From: Pseudomonas sediminis
Lineage (GTDB): Bacteria; Pseudomonadota; Gammaproteobacteria; Pseudomonadales; Pseudomonadaceae
Direction of reading: 5' to 3'
Assembly (NCBI RefSeq): GCF_002741105.1
Contig: NZ_NIQU01000011.1
Span: 62,001 to 126,000 of the forward strand
Length of the DNA stretch: 64,000 nt
The notes beneath the pieces were generated by a model. The model made no database searches, was not told the origin of the DNA, and saw only the letters and a list, made by a program, of their open reading frames with translations. Shown piece by piece: positions 19,046-27,926 of this stretch (positions within the stretch are counted from its first letter, which is position 1; every line of letters starts with the position of its first letter). The translations under genes were made by a program, and so were the position numbers.

Positions 19046-19191
19046 CCTCATTAAGTAGCAAAACACTCATCTCTTTGCTCCTTTCGCTATAAAAGCCTTC
19101 CCTTTTTCCAATTGTTTCAGGCATCTTCACCCGCCTGACAGCAGCCCTCCGGCACGTCCCCACTAATAAGAATCAGAGCGGAACTCCGAAC

Positions 19192-20568
19192 ATGTATGCG
19201 TTGATGGCACTCGTCTTCGTCCTCGGCTACCTGTGCATTGCACTCGAGCACCCGTTAAAGATCGACAAGGCAGCCTCCGCCCTGCTCACCGCCGTGATCG
19301 CCTGGACCTTGCTGGTGCTCGGTGCCGACAGCATCCTGCCACTGCTCGGCACCGGTACCGCCGGCTCCAGCACCAACACCCATCATGTGGTCGAGGAACT
19401 GCGCCACCACCTCGGCGAAATCTCCGAGATCCTGTTCTTCCTCATGGGCGCCATGACCATCGTCGAGCTGATCGACGCCCACGAGGGCTTCAAGGTCATC
19501 ACCGACCGCATCCGCACCCACAAGCGCGTGCACCTGCTGTGGCTGGTGGGGTTGATCACCTTCTTCCTGTCCGCCGCGCTGGACAACCTGGCCACCACCA
19601 TCGTCATGATCTCGCTGCTGCGCAAGCTGATCGCTGACCGCCACGAGCGCTGGTTCTACGCCGGTATCGTGGTCATTGCCGCCAACGCCGGCGGCGCCTG
19701 GTCGCCAATTGGTGACGTGACCACCACCATGCTGTGGATTGGCAATCAGGTCACCGCCACCGGCATCATCACCAAGCTGTTCCTGCCCAGCCTGATCTGC
19801 CTGCTGGTGCCACTGCTGATCATGAGCTTCCGCCTCAAGGGTGAAGTGGCTGAACCGCGTATCAAGGAAAGCGCCGAGAGCCGTCGCGATCCGACCACGC
19901 CCTTCGAGCGTAACCTGGTGTTCTGCCTGGGCCTCGGTGCGCTGATCTTCGTACCGGTGTTCAAGACCATCACTCACCTGCCGCCCTACATGGGTATCCT
20001 CTTCGGCCTCAGCCTGCTGTGGATCACCACCGAGATCATCCACCGCAGCAAGAACAGCGAAGAGAAGGACCCGCTGTCGGTAGTGGGCGTACTGCGCCGT
20101 ATCGACATCACCAGCGTGCTGTTCTTCCTCGGTATCCTGCTGGCGGTTTCAGCGCTGTCCAGCGCCGGCCACCTGATCCAGGTGGCGACGCTGCTCAAGG
20201 ACAGTCTGGGTAACGTCTACAGCATCGCCATTTCCATCGGCATGCTCTCGGCCGTAGTGGACAACGTGCCGATGGTTGCCGGCGCCATGAAGATGTATCC
20301 ACTGGTCAGCCCTGAAAACCTGGCGGCGGCCGCAGCGAGCGAGCTGCCATGGCTGCGCAACTTCGTGGTCAACGGCAACTTCTGGGAAATGCTCGCCTAC
20401 TGCGCCGGTACCGGCGGCAGCTGCCTGATCATCGGCTCAGCTGCTGGCGTGGCCGCCATGGGCATGGAAAAGATCAACTTCATCTGGTACCTGAAGAAGA
20501 TCAGCGGCCTGGCCTTCATCGGCTACCTGGCCGGTGCCGTCACCTATATGCTGATGTTTGCCGCCTGA
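19192..20568 (+). CDS. nhaD: Na+/H+ antiporter NhaD
   Basis: 458 aa and about 12 membrane helices. Motifs include HHLGEISEILFFLMGAMTIVELID, SAALDNLATTIVMISLLRK, NAGGAWSPIGDVTTTMLWI and VDNVPMVAGAMKMYP, all typical of NhaD in the ion-transporter superfamily. NhaD antiporters export Na+ or Li+ and are common in halotolerant bacteria. The upstream 150 bp contains a pyrimidine-rich stretch but no recognised operator. A family A repeat follows 5 bp after the stop. Confidence 0.92.
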   Translation: MYALMALVFVLGYLCIALEHPLKIDKAASALLTAVIAWTLLVLGADSILPLLGTGTAGSSTNTHHVVEELRHHLGEISEILFFLMGAMTIVELIDAHEGFKVITDRIRTHKRVHLLWLVGLITFFLSAALDNLATTIVMISLLRKLIADRHERWFYAGIVVIAANAGGAWSPIGDVTTTMLWIGNQVTATGIITKLFLPSLICLLVPLLIMSFRLKGEVAEPRIKESAESRRDPTTPFERNLVFCLGLGALIFVPVFKTITHLPPYMGILFGLSLLWITTEIIHRSKNSEEKDPLSVVGVLRRIDITSVLFFLGILLAVSALSSAGHLIQVATLLKDSLGNVYSIAISIGMLSAVVDNVPMVAGAMKMYPLVSPENLAAAAASELPWLRNFVVNGNFWEMLAYCAGTGGSCLIIGSAAGVAAMGMEKINFIWYLKKISGLAFIGYLAGAVTYMLMFAA

Positions 20569-20573
20569 TTGGC

Positions 20574-20765
20574 TAGCAGGCCGTTGAAAAACGTAGCCGA
20601 GGCAGCCAGTGCAATACCGATGGCGGCCCCACAAAAACAGGCGAAAAAAGCACTGGGCCCGCACTCGGGTTTACGAGTTGTAAATGAGCATTTTGATCGG
20701 ACTCGCGCACGAGCCTGTTTTTAACGCAGCAATGGCAACGTAGGTAGTTTTTCAACAGCCTGCGA
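20574..20765. repeat. MITE-like palindromic repeat, family A, copy 3
   Basis: About 190 bp, in reverse orientation to copy 2. The ends TAGCAGGCCGTTGAAAAAC (20574-20592) and GTTTTTCAACAGCCTGC (20747-20763) are inverted. The core again holds gtaaatgagcattttga and gagcctgtttttaacgcagc. It contains a slightly longer variable centre than copy 2. Confidence 0.85.
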
Positions 20766-20794
20766 AGGCGCTCGGATACGAACAGGAAGTCACC

Positions 20795-21091
20795 ATGCAG
20801 ACGAGCAAGACCCGCACCAGCTTCTACCGCCGCCTCTACGTGGCCTGGCTGATCGACAGCGGCCAGGCCGTCAGCGTGCCGGCGCTGATGGATGCCACCG
20901 GCATGCCCCGGCGCACCGCACAGGACACCCTCACCGCCCTCGCCGAGCTGGATATCGACTGCCAGTTCGAGCAGAACGAGGGCGAACGCAACAACGCCGG
21001 TCACTACCAGATTCGCGACTGGGGGCCGATCGACAAGCGTTGGATCGCCGCCAACCTGCAGCAGATCAAGACTACGCTGGGTTATCCCTGA
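20795..21091 (+). CDS. Small winged-helix DNA-binding protein (putative)
   Basis: 98 aa. The region of about 27-55 (VSVPALMDATGMPRRTAQDTLTALAELDIDCQFEQ) reads as a helix-turn-helix followed by a beta wing. The C-terminus, YQIRDWGPIDKRWIAANLQQIKTTLGYP, is conserved-looking. It is 30 bp upstream of an SLC13-type permease on the same strand, so it may regulate that gene or itself. No effector domain is present. Identification rests on pattern only. Confidence 0.65.
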   Translation: MQTSKTRTSFYRRLYVAWLIDSGQAVSVPALMDATGMPRRTAQDTLTALAELDIDCQFEQNEGERNNAGHYQIRDWGPIDKRWIAANLQQIKTTLGYP

Positions 21092-21121
21092 AATAATCGC
21101 TCCATACCTCTTGGAGCTGCG

Positions 21122-22951
21122 ATGAATCCAGATCTGTTCTGGGTGCTCGGCCTGTTGGCCGGCGCCGTCACTCTTTTCGTCATCGGCAAACCACGCATGG
21201 ACGTGGTCGCCCTGCTGGTGCTGGTCGCCCTGCCGCTGACCGGCGTACTCGACCTGCAACAGACCCTGGCCGGTTTCAGCGATGCCAACGTCATCCTCAT
21301 CGCCGCGCTGTTCGTCATCGGCGACGGCCTGGTGCGCACCGGCATCGCCTACCGCCTGGGTGACTGGCTGGTGACCAAGGCCGGCAGCAGCGAAACGCGT
21401 CTGCTGATTCTGCTGATGCTGGCCGTGGCCGGCCTGGGTTCGGTGATGAGCTCCACCGGCGTGGTGGCGATCTTCATCCCCGTGGTGCTCGGGGTGGCTG
21501 CACGTCTGCGCATCGCCCCGGCGCGACTGATGATGCCACTGGCGTTTGCCGGGCTGATCAGCGGCATGCTGACGCTGGTCGCCACACCGCCAAACCTGGT
21601 GGTGCATGCCGAACTGCGCCGTGCTGGGCTGGATGGTTTTGGCTTTTTCGATCTCACGCCCATCGGCCTGGCAGTGCTGGTGCTCGGCATCGGCTACATG
21701 CTGATCGCCCGACGCTGGCTGGTACGCAGCGAAGCAGGTGGCAATGCCGAGCCACCACGCCTGACCCTGGCCGACCTTGCCGAACGCTATCGCCTGAGCG
21801 AGCGCGAGCGGCGCCTGCAGGTACGCACCGACTCGCCCCTGGCCAATCAGGTGCTCAACGAGCTGCAGTTGCGCCGTGATCATGGCATCAACGTCATCGC
21901 CATCGAGCGCCGCCAGCGCCTACGCACCCTGTTGCTGATGGCCAGCGGCAATACCCTGCTGGAGCCGGGCGACGTGCTGCTGGTGGATATCGCCAGCCCC
22001 ACCATCGGCCTGCTCGGCAGCTATCAGGCATTGGGGCTGGAACCCATGCCGCTGCCGCATTCGTATTTCAGCCTGCACGCCCATGAACTGGGCCTGGCCG
22101 AGGTGGCGTTGCCGCCGGAGTCGCAACTGCCGGGCAAGACCATTCAGGAACTGGGCTTTCGTTCGCGGCACAAGCTCAACGTGGTCGGCCTGCGCCGCCA
22201 GGGCCAGGCGCTGGAGGGCGTGCTGGTGGACGAGAAACTCAAGGCCTCCGACACTCTGCTGGTGGCCGGCGCCTGGCGCGACATCCACCGCCTGCAGGGG
22301 CTGAGCCGCGATTTCCTGGTGCTCAGCCTGCCGGCGGAAGTGGCCGAGGTGGCGCCGGCTGCGCGCAAGGCGCCCTACGCATTGCTCAGCCTGGCGGTGA
22401 TGGTGCTGCTGATGGTCAGCGGTCTGGTGCCCAACGTGCAGGCCGCGCTGATCGCCTGCCTGCTAATGGGCGCGTTTCGCTGCATCGACCTGGACAGCGC
22501 CTACCGCGCCATCCACTGGCCAACGCTGATCCTCATCGTCGGCATGCTGCCGTTCGCTCAGGCGTTGCAGCAAACCGGCGGCGTCGAGTTGGCCGTGGAG
22601 GGGCTGGTCGGCGGTCTGGGCGATGCCGGGCCACGACTGATCCTCGCCTGCCTGTTCGCCCTCACCGCGGTGATCGGTCTGTTCATCTCCAACACCGCCA
22701 CGGCGGTGCTGATGGCGCCGGTGGCCATCGCCACCGCGCAGGCGCTGGATGTGTCGCCTCTGCCCTTCGCCATGACCGTGGCCCTGGCTGCCTCGGCCGC
22801 GTTCATGACGCCGATCTCCTCACCGGTGAACACCCTGGTGCTCGGCCCCGGCCAATACCGCTTCGGCGACTTCGTGCGCATCGGTGTGCCCTTCACCCTG
22901 CTGGTGATGATCGTCAGTGTGGCGCTGGTGCCGCTAATTTTCCCGCTCTGA
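21122..22951 (+). CDS. SLC13-family permease with internal TrkA_C (RCK_C) domains
   Basis: 609 aa. About six membrane helices (1-200) are followed by a cytosolic insert (about 205-410) with two RCK_C-like units (for example INVIAIERRQRLRTLL and KLNVVGLRRQGQALEGVLVDEKL). About six more helices follow, containing SNTATAVLMAPVAIATAQ and FMTPISSPVNTLVLGPGQYRFGDF. This is the bacterial anion:Na+ symporter-like (DASS) layout with regulatory TrkA_C domains. The substrate cannot be assigned; sulfate, dicarboxylates or other anions are possible. Confidence 0.85.
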   Translation: MNPDLFWVLGLLAGAVTLFVIGKPRMDVVALLVLVALPLTGVLDLQQTLAGFSDANVILIAALFVIGDGLVRTGIAYRLGDWLVTKAGSSETRLLILLMLAVAGLGSVMSSTGVVAIFIPVVLGVAARLRIAPARLMMPLAFAGLISGMLTLVATPPNLVVHAELRRAGLDGFGFFDLTPIGLAVLVLGIGYMLIARRWLVRSEAGGNAEPPRLTLADLAERYRLSERERRLQVRTDSPLANQVLNELQLRRDHGINVIAIERRQRLRTLLLMASGNTLLEPGDVLLVDIASPTIGLLGSYQALGLEPMPLPHSYFSLHAHELGLAEVALPPESQLPGKTIQELGFRSRHKLNVVGLRRQGQALEGVLVDEKLKASDTLLVAGAWRDIHRLQGLSRDFLVLSLPAEVAEVAPAARKAPYALLSLAVMVLLMVSGLVPNVQAALIACLLMGAFRCIDLDSAYRAIHWPTLILIVGMLPFAQALQQTGGVELAVEGLVGGLGDAGPRLILACLFALTAVIGLFISNTATAVLMAPVAIATAQALDVSPLPFAMTVALAASAAFMTPISSPVNTLVLGPGQYRFGDFVRIGVPFTLLVMIVSVALVPLIFPL

Positions 22952-22960
22952 GGTGCCTGC

Positions 22961-23025
22961 GGTGCGCACGGCGCACCCTACGAATCGCAAAGGCCGGGAG
23001 CATAGGATGCGCTGCGCGCACCAGC
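22961..23025. repeat. GTGCGCAC-type inverted repeat before rlmF
   Basis: GGTGCGCACGGCGCACCCTA is followed 25 bp later by a related ATGCGCTGCGCGCACC. The same motif recurs at 24113-24156 and 47615-47681. Confidence 0.7.
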
Positions 23026-23102
23026 TTCCCTTGTCCCGAATGCAGTGCGTGCCCTGCCCGACTATGGGAAAATCCCGCCCCCCGAATCGCCGAAGCCCGT
23101 TC

Positions 23103-24104
23103 ATGCCCCAGCCGCCGAAACGCCCCCGCAAGCCCGCTCCCGCCGCTGTGAAAACCGCGCCGGCCAAGGGTGAACTGCACCCGCGCAACCGCCACCAGGG
23201 GCGCTACGACTTCCCCGCGCTGATCAAGGCAAGCCCCGAGCTGGGCGACTTCGTCATCACCAACCCTTATGGCAATGCAAGCATCGACTTCGCCAACCCG
23301 GCAGCGGTCAAGGTGTTCAACCGCGCGCTGCTGACGCAGTACTACGGCATCCGCCACTGGGACATTCCCGATGGCTACCTGTGCCCGCCGATTCCCGGTC
23401 GCGCCGACTACCTGCACAACCTGGCCGACCTGCTGGCGACTGACAACGACGGGCAGATTCCCCATGGAGCCAAGGTGCGAGCCCTGGATATCGGCGTAGG
23501 CGCCAACTGCATCTACCCACTGATCGGTCATTGCGAGTACGGCTGGCAGTTTCTCGGGGCCGATATCGCAAACGCGGCGCTGGCCTCTGCGCGCGCCATC
23601 ATCGGGGCCAATCCGCAGTTGGCGGGTGGCATCGAATTGCGCCAGCAGGCTAATGCCGAGCACGTATTTCTCGGTCTGCTGCAAGCGAACGAGGCCGTCG
23701 ACCTGACCCTGTGCAACCCGCCGTTCCACTCCAGCGCCGATGAAGCCACCCGTGGCAGCACGCGCAAGTGGCGCAACCTGGGCAAGCTCGACCCGAAGCG
23801 CAAGCTACCGGTGCTCAACTTCGGCGGCCAGGCGGCCGAGCTATGGTGCCCCGGTGGCGAAGCCGCGTTTCTCAAGCGCATGGCCAACGAAAGCGCGCAA
23901 GTGGCGGAGCAGGTGCTGTGGTTCAGCAGCCTGGTCTCCAAAGGCAGCCATGTGGAATTGCTACAGGGCTGGCTGGCCAAAGCCGGCGGGCTTGAGGTGC
24001 GTATCCTCGGTATGTCGCAGGGGCAGAAGCAGAGCCGCCTGGTGGCCTGGACGTTCAAGAATGCCGAAGAACGTAGCGCTTGGAGCAAGAGTCGCTGGCG
24101 CTGA
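23103..24104 (+). CDS. rlmF: 23S rRNA (adenine(1618)-N6)-methyltransferase RlmF
   Basis: 333 aa from the ATG giving MPQPPKRPRKPAPAA; the frame is open about 50 codons further upstream but that part crosses a repeat. Features seen are a basic N-terminus, LHPRNRHQGRYDFPAL, the SAM site ALDIGVGANCIYPLIG and the catalytic NPPF in LTLCNPPFHSS. RlmF methylates A1618 of 23S rRNA. Both flanks carry the same palindromic repeat family. Confidence 0.95.
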   Translation: MPQPPKRPRKPAPAAVKTAPAKGELHPRNRHQGRYDFPALIKASPELGDFVITNPYGNASIDFANPAAVKVFNRALLTQYYGIRHWDIPDGYLCPPIPGRADYLHNLADLLATDNDGQIPHGAKVRALDIGVGANCIYPLIGHCEYGWQFLGADIANAALASARAIIGANPQLAGGIELRQQANAEHVFLGLLQANEAVDLTLCNPPFHSSADEATRGSTRKWRNLGKLDPKRKLPVLNFGGQAAELWCPGGEAAFLKRMANESAQVAEQVLWFSSLVSKGSHVELLQGWLAKAGGLEVRILGMSQGQKQSRLVAWTFKNAEERSAWSKSRWR

Positions 24105-24112
24105 GACCTGCC

Positions 24113-24156
24113 GGTGCGCACAGCGCCCCCTAGCTGTAGGGTGCGCCGTGCGCACC
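24113..24156. repeat. GTGCGCAC-type inverted repeat after rlmF
   Basis: GGTGCGCACAGCGCCCCCTA and GTAGGGTGCGCCGTGCGCAC form an imperfect palindrome between the convergent rlmF and permease genes. Confidence 0.75.
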
Positions 24157-24163
24157 GATCTCC

Positions 24164-25408
24164 CTACCAGGGCAACCAGCCACCCAACACCAGCCACAGC
24201 CCGGCCACCGTCATGCTCAGCAGCGTCACCGGTACGCCGCTGCGCGCATAATCGACGAAACCAAGCCTGACGCCCTGACGCTTCGCCCCTTCGGCGACGA
24301 TCAGGTTGACCACGCTACCAATCAGCAGCAGGTTGCCGGCCAGGGTCGACATGATCGCCAGGCCGATCAACACCGAGTGCGACAACTCCGGCATCAGGCC
24401 CAACAGCAACACCACGAAGGGCACGTTGCCAATCAGATTGCCCGCCACCAGCGATGCGGTGGCCAGTGACACCACGCCCTGCGGCAACAGGCCATGCTCG
24501 GCCAGCCAGGTGGCTCCCTGCGTCATTTGCGGCAACTGCAGCGCGGCGCCGCTGACCAGGAACAAGCCCACGAACAGCAACAGCAGGTTCCAGTCCACCT
24601 TGTTCACGTAGTCGCGACTGTCCACCCGCCGCGACACCATCACCAGCACCGCGATCAACAGCGCCGATAGCTCGCGCGGTAGCGCCGTGGCGAACAGCGC
24701 CAGCAGCGCGAGACTGGCCAGCAGCGGTTTGAGATAGCTGTGCGCGCCGTAGATATGCTCGACCGGCGTATCGTCCTCGGTCAGCGGCCTGGCCTCGCCC
24801 CAGCGATGGCGCCACTGCAACCAGATCACCGCATAAACGATTGCCATCGCGATCACTGCCGGTGGCCCGGCCACGGCCACATACCCCCAGAAATCCAGAC
24901 CACCGGCCTGGCCGATGAGAATGTTCTGTGGGTTGCCGATCAGGCTCGCCGCCGAGCCGGCGTTGCACGACAACGCCAGCGCCAGCAGAAACGGCCGCGG
25001 CTCCAGCCCGCGCAGATGCAGGCTGCGACACAGCAGCGGCGTCAGGGCGAAAGCGACGATGTCGTTGACCAGCACCGCCGAGAGCAAGCCGCCCAGCACC
25101 ACCACGCCCATCAGCAGCACAGCCGGGCGCTCGGCATGCTCGGTCAGGTAGCGGTTGAGCCAGGCATACACCCCGGAAAAATCGAACTGCGCCGAGATCA
25201 GCATCAACGCCAACAGCAGCAACAACGCGCCAGGGTCGAGATGATGGGCCGCATCCTCCATGCTCAACGCACCGCTGACCAGCAACAGCACTGCCGCGCA
25301 GCAGGCAATCCAACTGCGATCGATGCGCAGGCCGCGAACGCCACCAGCGGCCATGCCTAGGTAGGTGAGAACGAAAAGGCCAAGGGTCAGCCAGGCAGCG
25401 AAGGTCAT
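24164..25408 (-). CDS. ArsB/SLC13-like inner-membrane anion permease
   Basis: 414 aa from the ATG giving MTFAAWLTLGLFVLTYLG; a TTG five codons upstream is possible. About 10-12 membrane helices are visible. LVNDIVAFALTPLLC and NAGSAASLIGNPQNILIGQ in the first half and GNLIGNVPFVVLLLGLMP plus GSVVNLIVAEGAKRQG in the second are the duplicated helix-break motifs of the ion-transporter superfamily. No ars genes are nearby, so arsenite transport is not supported. The substrate is unknown. Confidence 0.8.
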   Translation of the reverse strand: MTFAAWLTLGLFVLTYLGMAAGGVRGLRIDRSWIACCAAVLLLVSGALSMEDAAHHLDPGALLLLLALMLISAQFDFSGVYAWLNRYLTEHAERPAVLLMGVVVLGGLLSAVLVNDIVAFALTPLLCRSLHLRGLEPRPFLLALALSCNAGSAASLIGNPQNILIGQAGGLDFWGYVAVAGPPAVIAMAIVYAVIWLQWRHRWGEARPLTEDDTPVEHIYGAHSYLKPLLASLALLALFATALPRELSALLIAVLVMVSRRVDSRDYVNKVDWNLLLLFVGLFLVSGAALQLPQMTQGATWLAEHGLLPQGVVSLATASLVAGNLIGNVPFVVLLLGLMPELSHSVLIGLAIMSTLAGNLLLIGSVVNLIVAEGAKRQGVRLGFVDYARSGVPVTLLSMTVAGLWLVLGGWLPW

Positions 25409-25503
25409 GCGCGATTCACCCAAACGGATGCAGGTTGGAAGCAGCGGACTCTAGCCATGCCATTGCCGCGCGGGAATAGCCACGGCTTGGTTTTTTGCGT
25501 GTT

Positions 25504-26277
25504 TCAGGGGCGCGACATGTAAGTCGCCACCCGCCCCAGATAGGCCGGCGACTCGCGCTGCCGCTGCACCTCGGCCCAGATTCTTTCGGCCAACTCGGGG
25601 TCACGCGCCAGCAGCGCGTTGGACAGCATCAGGTAATAGGGCTTTTCCTCGAGCAGTTGCGGCAGTTTCTCCACCCGCAGGGCCAACTGCGGATTGGCCT
25701 GCAAGACGAAATCGCCACGCATGGTCTGCAAGGCGACGGCCTCGACCCGACCGTGCACCAGCATCTGCAACAGCGCCAGTGGATCGCGACTCGATTCGTC
25801 CACCTCCAGCCCGTGCGCCAGCAGCAGATCGCGAATGGAGAAGCCACTGAGCGAGCCGACCCGGCCATTCACCTGGCTGAAACCTTGGCCATCCCAAGAC
25901 ACTGCACTGCCGACGCGGCGGTACAGGGTATAACGCGAGGTGTGCAAACGCCTGGCGGCATCCGCGCGGCCATCGGCATTGATGGGGTAATGGCCCATCT
26001 GCAGCCGCTCGGATTTGACGCTGGCAGCGAAAGCACCGTCATAGAGGCCCTGCTGCATGCCTGACAGACAGCGCTTCCAGGGTACCGCCACGTACACCAC
26101 CTGCAGCGCCAGCGCTTGCTGTACCAAGCCGAGCAATTCCAGATTGAGGCCAGTGCCGTCGGTCATCACCCAGGGGTAGGAGTTCTGATCTTCATGACAG
26201 AACGTCAAGGTTGGCTGGGCACCGTAGCAGGTGCCGACCATCAGCCAGAGCAGGCAGCAATGCAGCGCTTTGTGCAA
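25504..26277 (-). CDS. Orphan periplasmic solute-binding protein
   Basis: 257 aa from a TTG with GGAG upstream. The signal peptide ends near GTCYGA. The mature part resembles family 3 binding proteins: LTFCHEDQNSYPWVMTDGTGLNLELLG, a middle GRVGSLSGFSIRDLLLAHGLEVDE second-lobe pattern, and a C-terminal helix. There is no ABC permease nearby. It diverges from a second binding-protein gene across about 250 bp. Confidence 0.7.
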   Translation of the reverse strand: MHKALHCCLLWLMVGTCYGAQPTLTFCHEDQNSYPWVMTDGTGLNLELLGLVQQALALQVVYVAVPWKRCLSGMQQGLYDGAFAASVKSERLQMGHYPINADGRADAARRLHTSRYTLYRRVGSAVSWDGQGFSQVNGRVGSLSGFSIRDLLLAHGLEVDESSRDPLALLQMLVHGRVEAVALQTMRGDFVLQANPQLALRVEKLPQLLEEKPYYLMLSNALLARDPELAERIWAEVQRQRESPAYLGRVATYMSRP

Positions 26278-26533
26278 AAACCAGACTCCATCACCGGAAC
26301 GCCTGAGAGCAGGCGTTCGATCCGCGGTTTGTCACCGACTTCTTGTCCTGCTTCAAGCATAGGCATATTCGCCCTGAGCCGTCTGCAGCAATTTGGTGCA
26401 CGCCTGCGTTCAGCAAGCCAGAAACCGGGCTTCAAGCATTGCACTGCCTGCCAGCCGGCGGCATGACTGGGATCAACAGGGCAAAACCCTTAAAGTGCCA
26501 TCATCCTGTTGCCCGAGCCGTCGAGGACTACAG

Positions 26534-27322
26534 ATGCGTCACAGCCTGTTGATTGTGCTGTTTAGCCTGCTCTGCTGCAGTCCGCTTGGGGCTGCAGAGG
26601 CACCTTTGCTGCGGATCAGCGCCGGCGAATGGCCGCCCTATCTGTCCGCCAGACTCGAACACCAGGGGCCAGTGGCCCATCTGCTGCGCGACATGCTGGC
26701 CGAGGAAGGCTACCGTGTCGAATTCACCTTCCTGCCCTGGCCCCGCGCCTACGCCGAAGCCGCCGCAGGCCGGTTCGACGCCACCGCGGTATGGATGCAC
26801 AAGACCGAGCGTGAGGCCGACTTTCTCTTCAGCGCCCCACTGCTCAACGAACAGTTCGTGTTCTTCCACCTGAAAACCCAGCCGTTCGACTGGCAGCGCT
26901 TCGACGACCTCAGCGGCATGACCCTCGGCGGCGGTCTGGAATACAGCTACGGGCCGGCGTTCGATGCCTTTCTCGCCGAAGGCAAGGTGCGCATCGAACG
27001 AGTGTCCAGCGACCGGCAGAACTTCGAGAAGCTGCTCAAGGAGCGCGTGGTCCTCTACCCGCAGGAGCTCAACGTCGGCTACGCCGCGCTGCGTAACGAG
27101 TTCTCCAGGGCCGATGCCGAGCGTATCACTCACCACCCCAAGCCGCTGCTGGTCAACCTCAGCTACCTGATGCTGCCCAAGCGCCTGGCGCAAAGCGAAG
27201 CGCTACGCGAACGCTTCAACGCTCGCCTGCAACAGTTTCGCGACGACGGCCGTTACCAGAAGTATTTCGACGACCTGCAGGCTGGCCACTACCAACCCGT
27301 ACCGGAGCAGGCCAGCCCGTAG
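26534..27322 (+). CDS. Orphan periplasmic solute-binding protein
   Basis: 262 aa from the ATG giving MRHSLLIVLFSLLCCSPLGAAEA, a signal peptide; GAGG precedes it. The mature protein follows the family 3 binding-protein pattern (LRISAGEWPPYLS, GPVAHLLRDMLAEEGYRVEFTFLPWPRAYAEAAAGRFDAT). No transporter partner is adjacent. Its TAG stop lies inside the inverted repeat that follows. Confidence 0.75.
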   Translation: MRHSLLIVLFSLLCCSPLGAAEAPLLRISAGEWPPYLSARLEHQGPVAHLLRDMLAEEGYRVEFTFLPWPRAYAEAAAGRFDATAVWMHKTEREADFLFSAPLLNEQFVFFHLKTQPFDWQRFDDLSGMTLGGGLEYSYGPAFDAFLAEGKVRIERVSSDRQNFEKLLKERVVLYPQELNVGYAALRNEFSRADAERITHHPKPLLVNLSYLMLPKRLAQSEALRERFNARLQQFRDDGRYQKYFDDLQAGHYQPVPEQASP

Positions 27323-27377
27323 CCCGGATGTAATCCGGGGCAGCGCTACCAGACATTCCCGGATTACATCCGGGCTA
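27320..27377. repeat. Perfect 20-bp inverted repeat between convergent genes
   Basis: TAGCCCGGATGTAATCCGGG (27320-27339) and its exact complement (27358-27377) surround an 18-bp spacer. A related half-site occurs at 38810-38832. It may serve as a terminator or REP element for both converging genes. Confidence 0.85.
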
Positions 27378-27381
27378 TGAA

Positions 27382-27924
27382 TCAGCGAATAAAGCCCTTG
27401 CTGACCTCGCGAAACAGCTCGGTGCCGGCCTGCTCCAGCCACTCGAAGGCGACCATCTCGCGCGAAACGATCACCGCGCCGGCACGCTCCATGCGCGCCA
27501 GCCCCAGAGCCTTGTCGCGTGGCCGGCGCGATCCCACCGCCTCGTCGACCACGAATACCTCACGCCCGGCCGCCAGCAGGCCCATTACCGTCTGCAGCAC
27601 GCAGACATGGGTTTCCGTGCCGCAGACGACGAACTGCCTGCGCTCGCCACCGGGCAAGTCGAACAGCCCAGCCCCGGCGGTTGCCGAGAAATGAATCTTT
27701 TCCCGCAGGCCATCGCCCGGCAGCAGCTCATGCAGGCCCGGCTCGGTATAACCCAGCCCCTTCGGATACTGCTCGGTGGCGATCACCGGGACGCGCAGGC
27801 GCCGCGCAACTTGCACCAGCCAGGTGGCCTGCTCGACCACTGCCGCGCCACCGTCGATGGCTGGCAGCAGCCGCTCCTGCAGATCGATCACCAGCAGGGT
27901 GGAATCCTTCGCTCGCATCAGCAT
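27382..27924 (-). CDS. Isochorismatase-like cysteine hydrolase
   Basis: 180 aa from the ATG at 27924, which has an AAGGAG site 7 nt upstream lying inside the end of sbcC. The likely catalytic triad is visible: D14 (LLVIDLQERL), K76 (REKIHFS) and C108 (GTETHVCVLQT). The family includes nicotinamidases, N-carbamoylsarcosine amidases and YcaC-type hydrolases; the substrate is not predictable. The overlap with the sbcC stop suggests translational coupling. Confidence 0.88.
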   Translation of the reverse strand: MLMRAKDSTLLVIDLQERLLPAIDGGAAVVEQATWLVQVARRLRVPVIATEQYPKGLGYTEPGLHELLPGDGLREKIHFSATAGAGLFDLPGGERRQFVVCGTETHVCVLQTVMGLLAAGREVFVVDEAVGSRRPRDKALGLARMERAGAVIVSREMVAFEWLEQAGTELFREVSKGFIR

Positions 27925-27926
27925 CA

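Noticed and set aside
20573..21883. 436-aa minus-strand frame
   Set aside because: Spans a repeat, the winged-helix gene and the start of the permease; composition is that of an antisense frame.
22953..23102. 50-codon N-terminal extension of rlmF
   Set aside because: It crosses a palindromic repeat and is not like the family; the ATG at 23103 gives the usual start.
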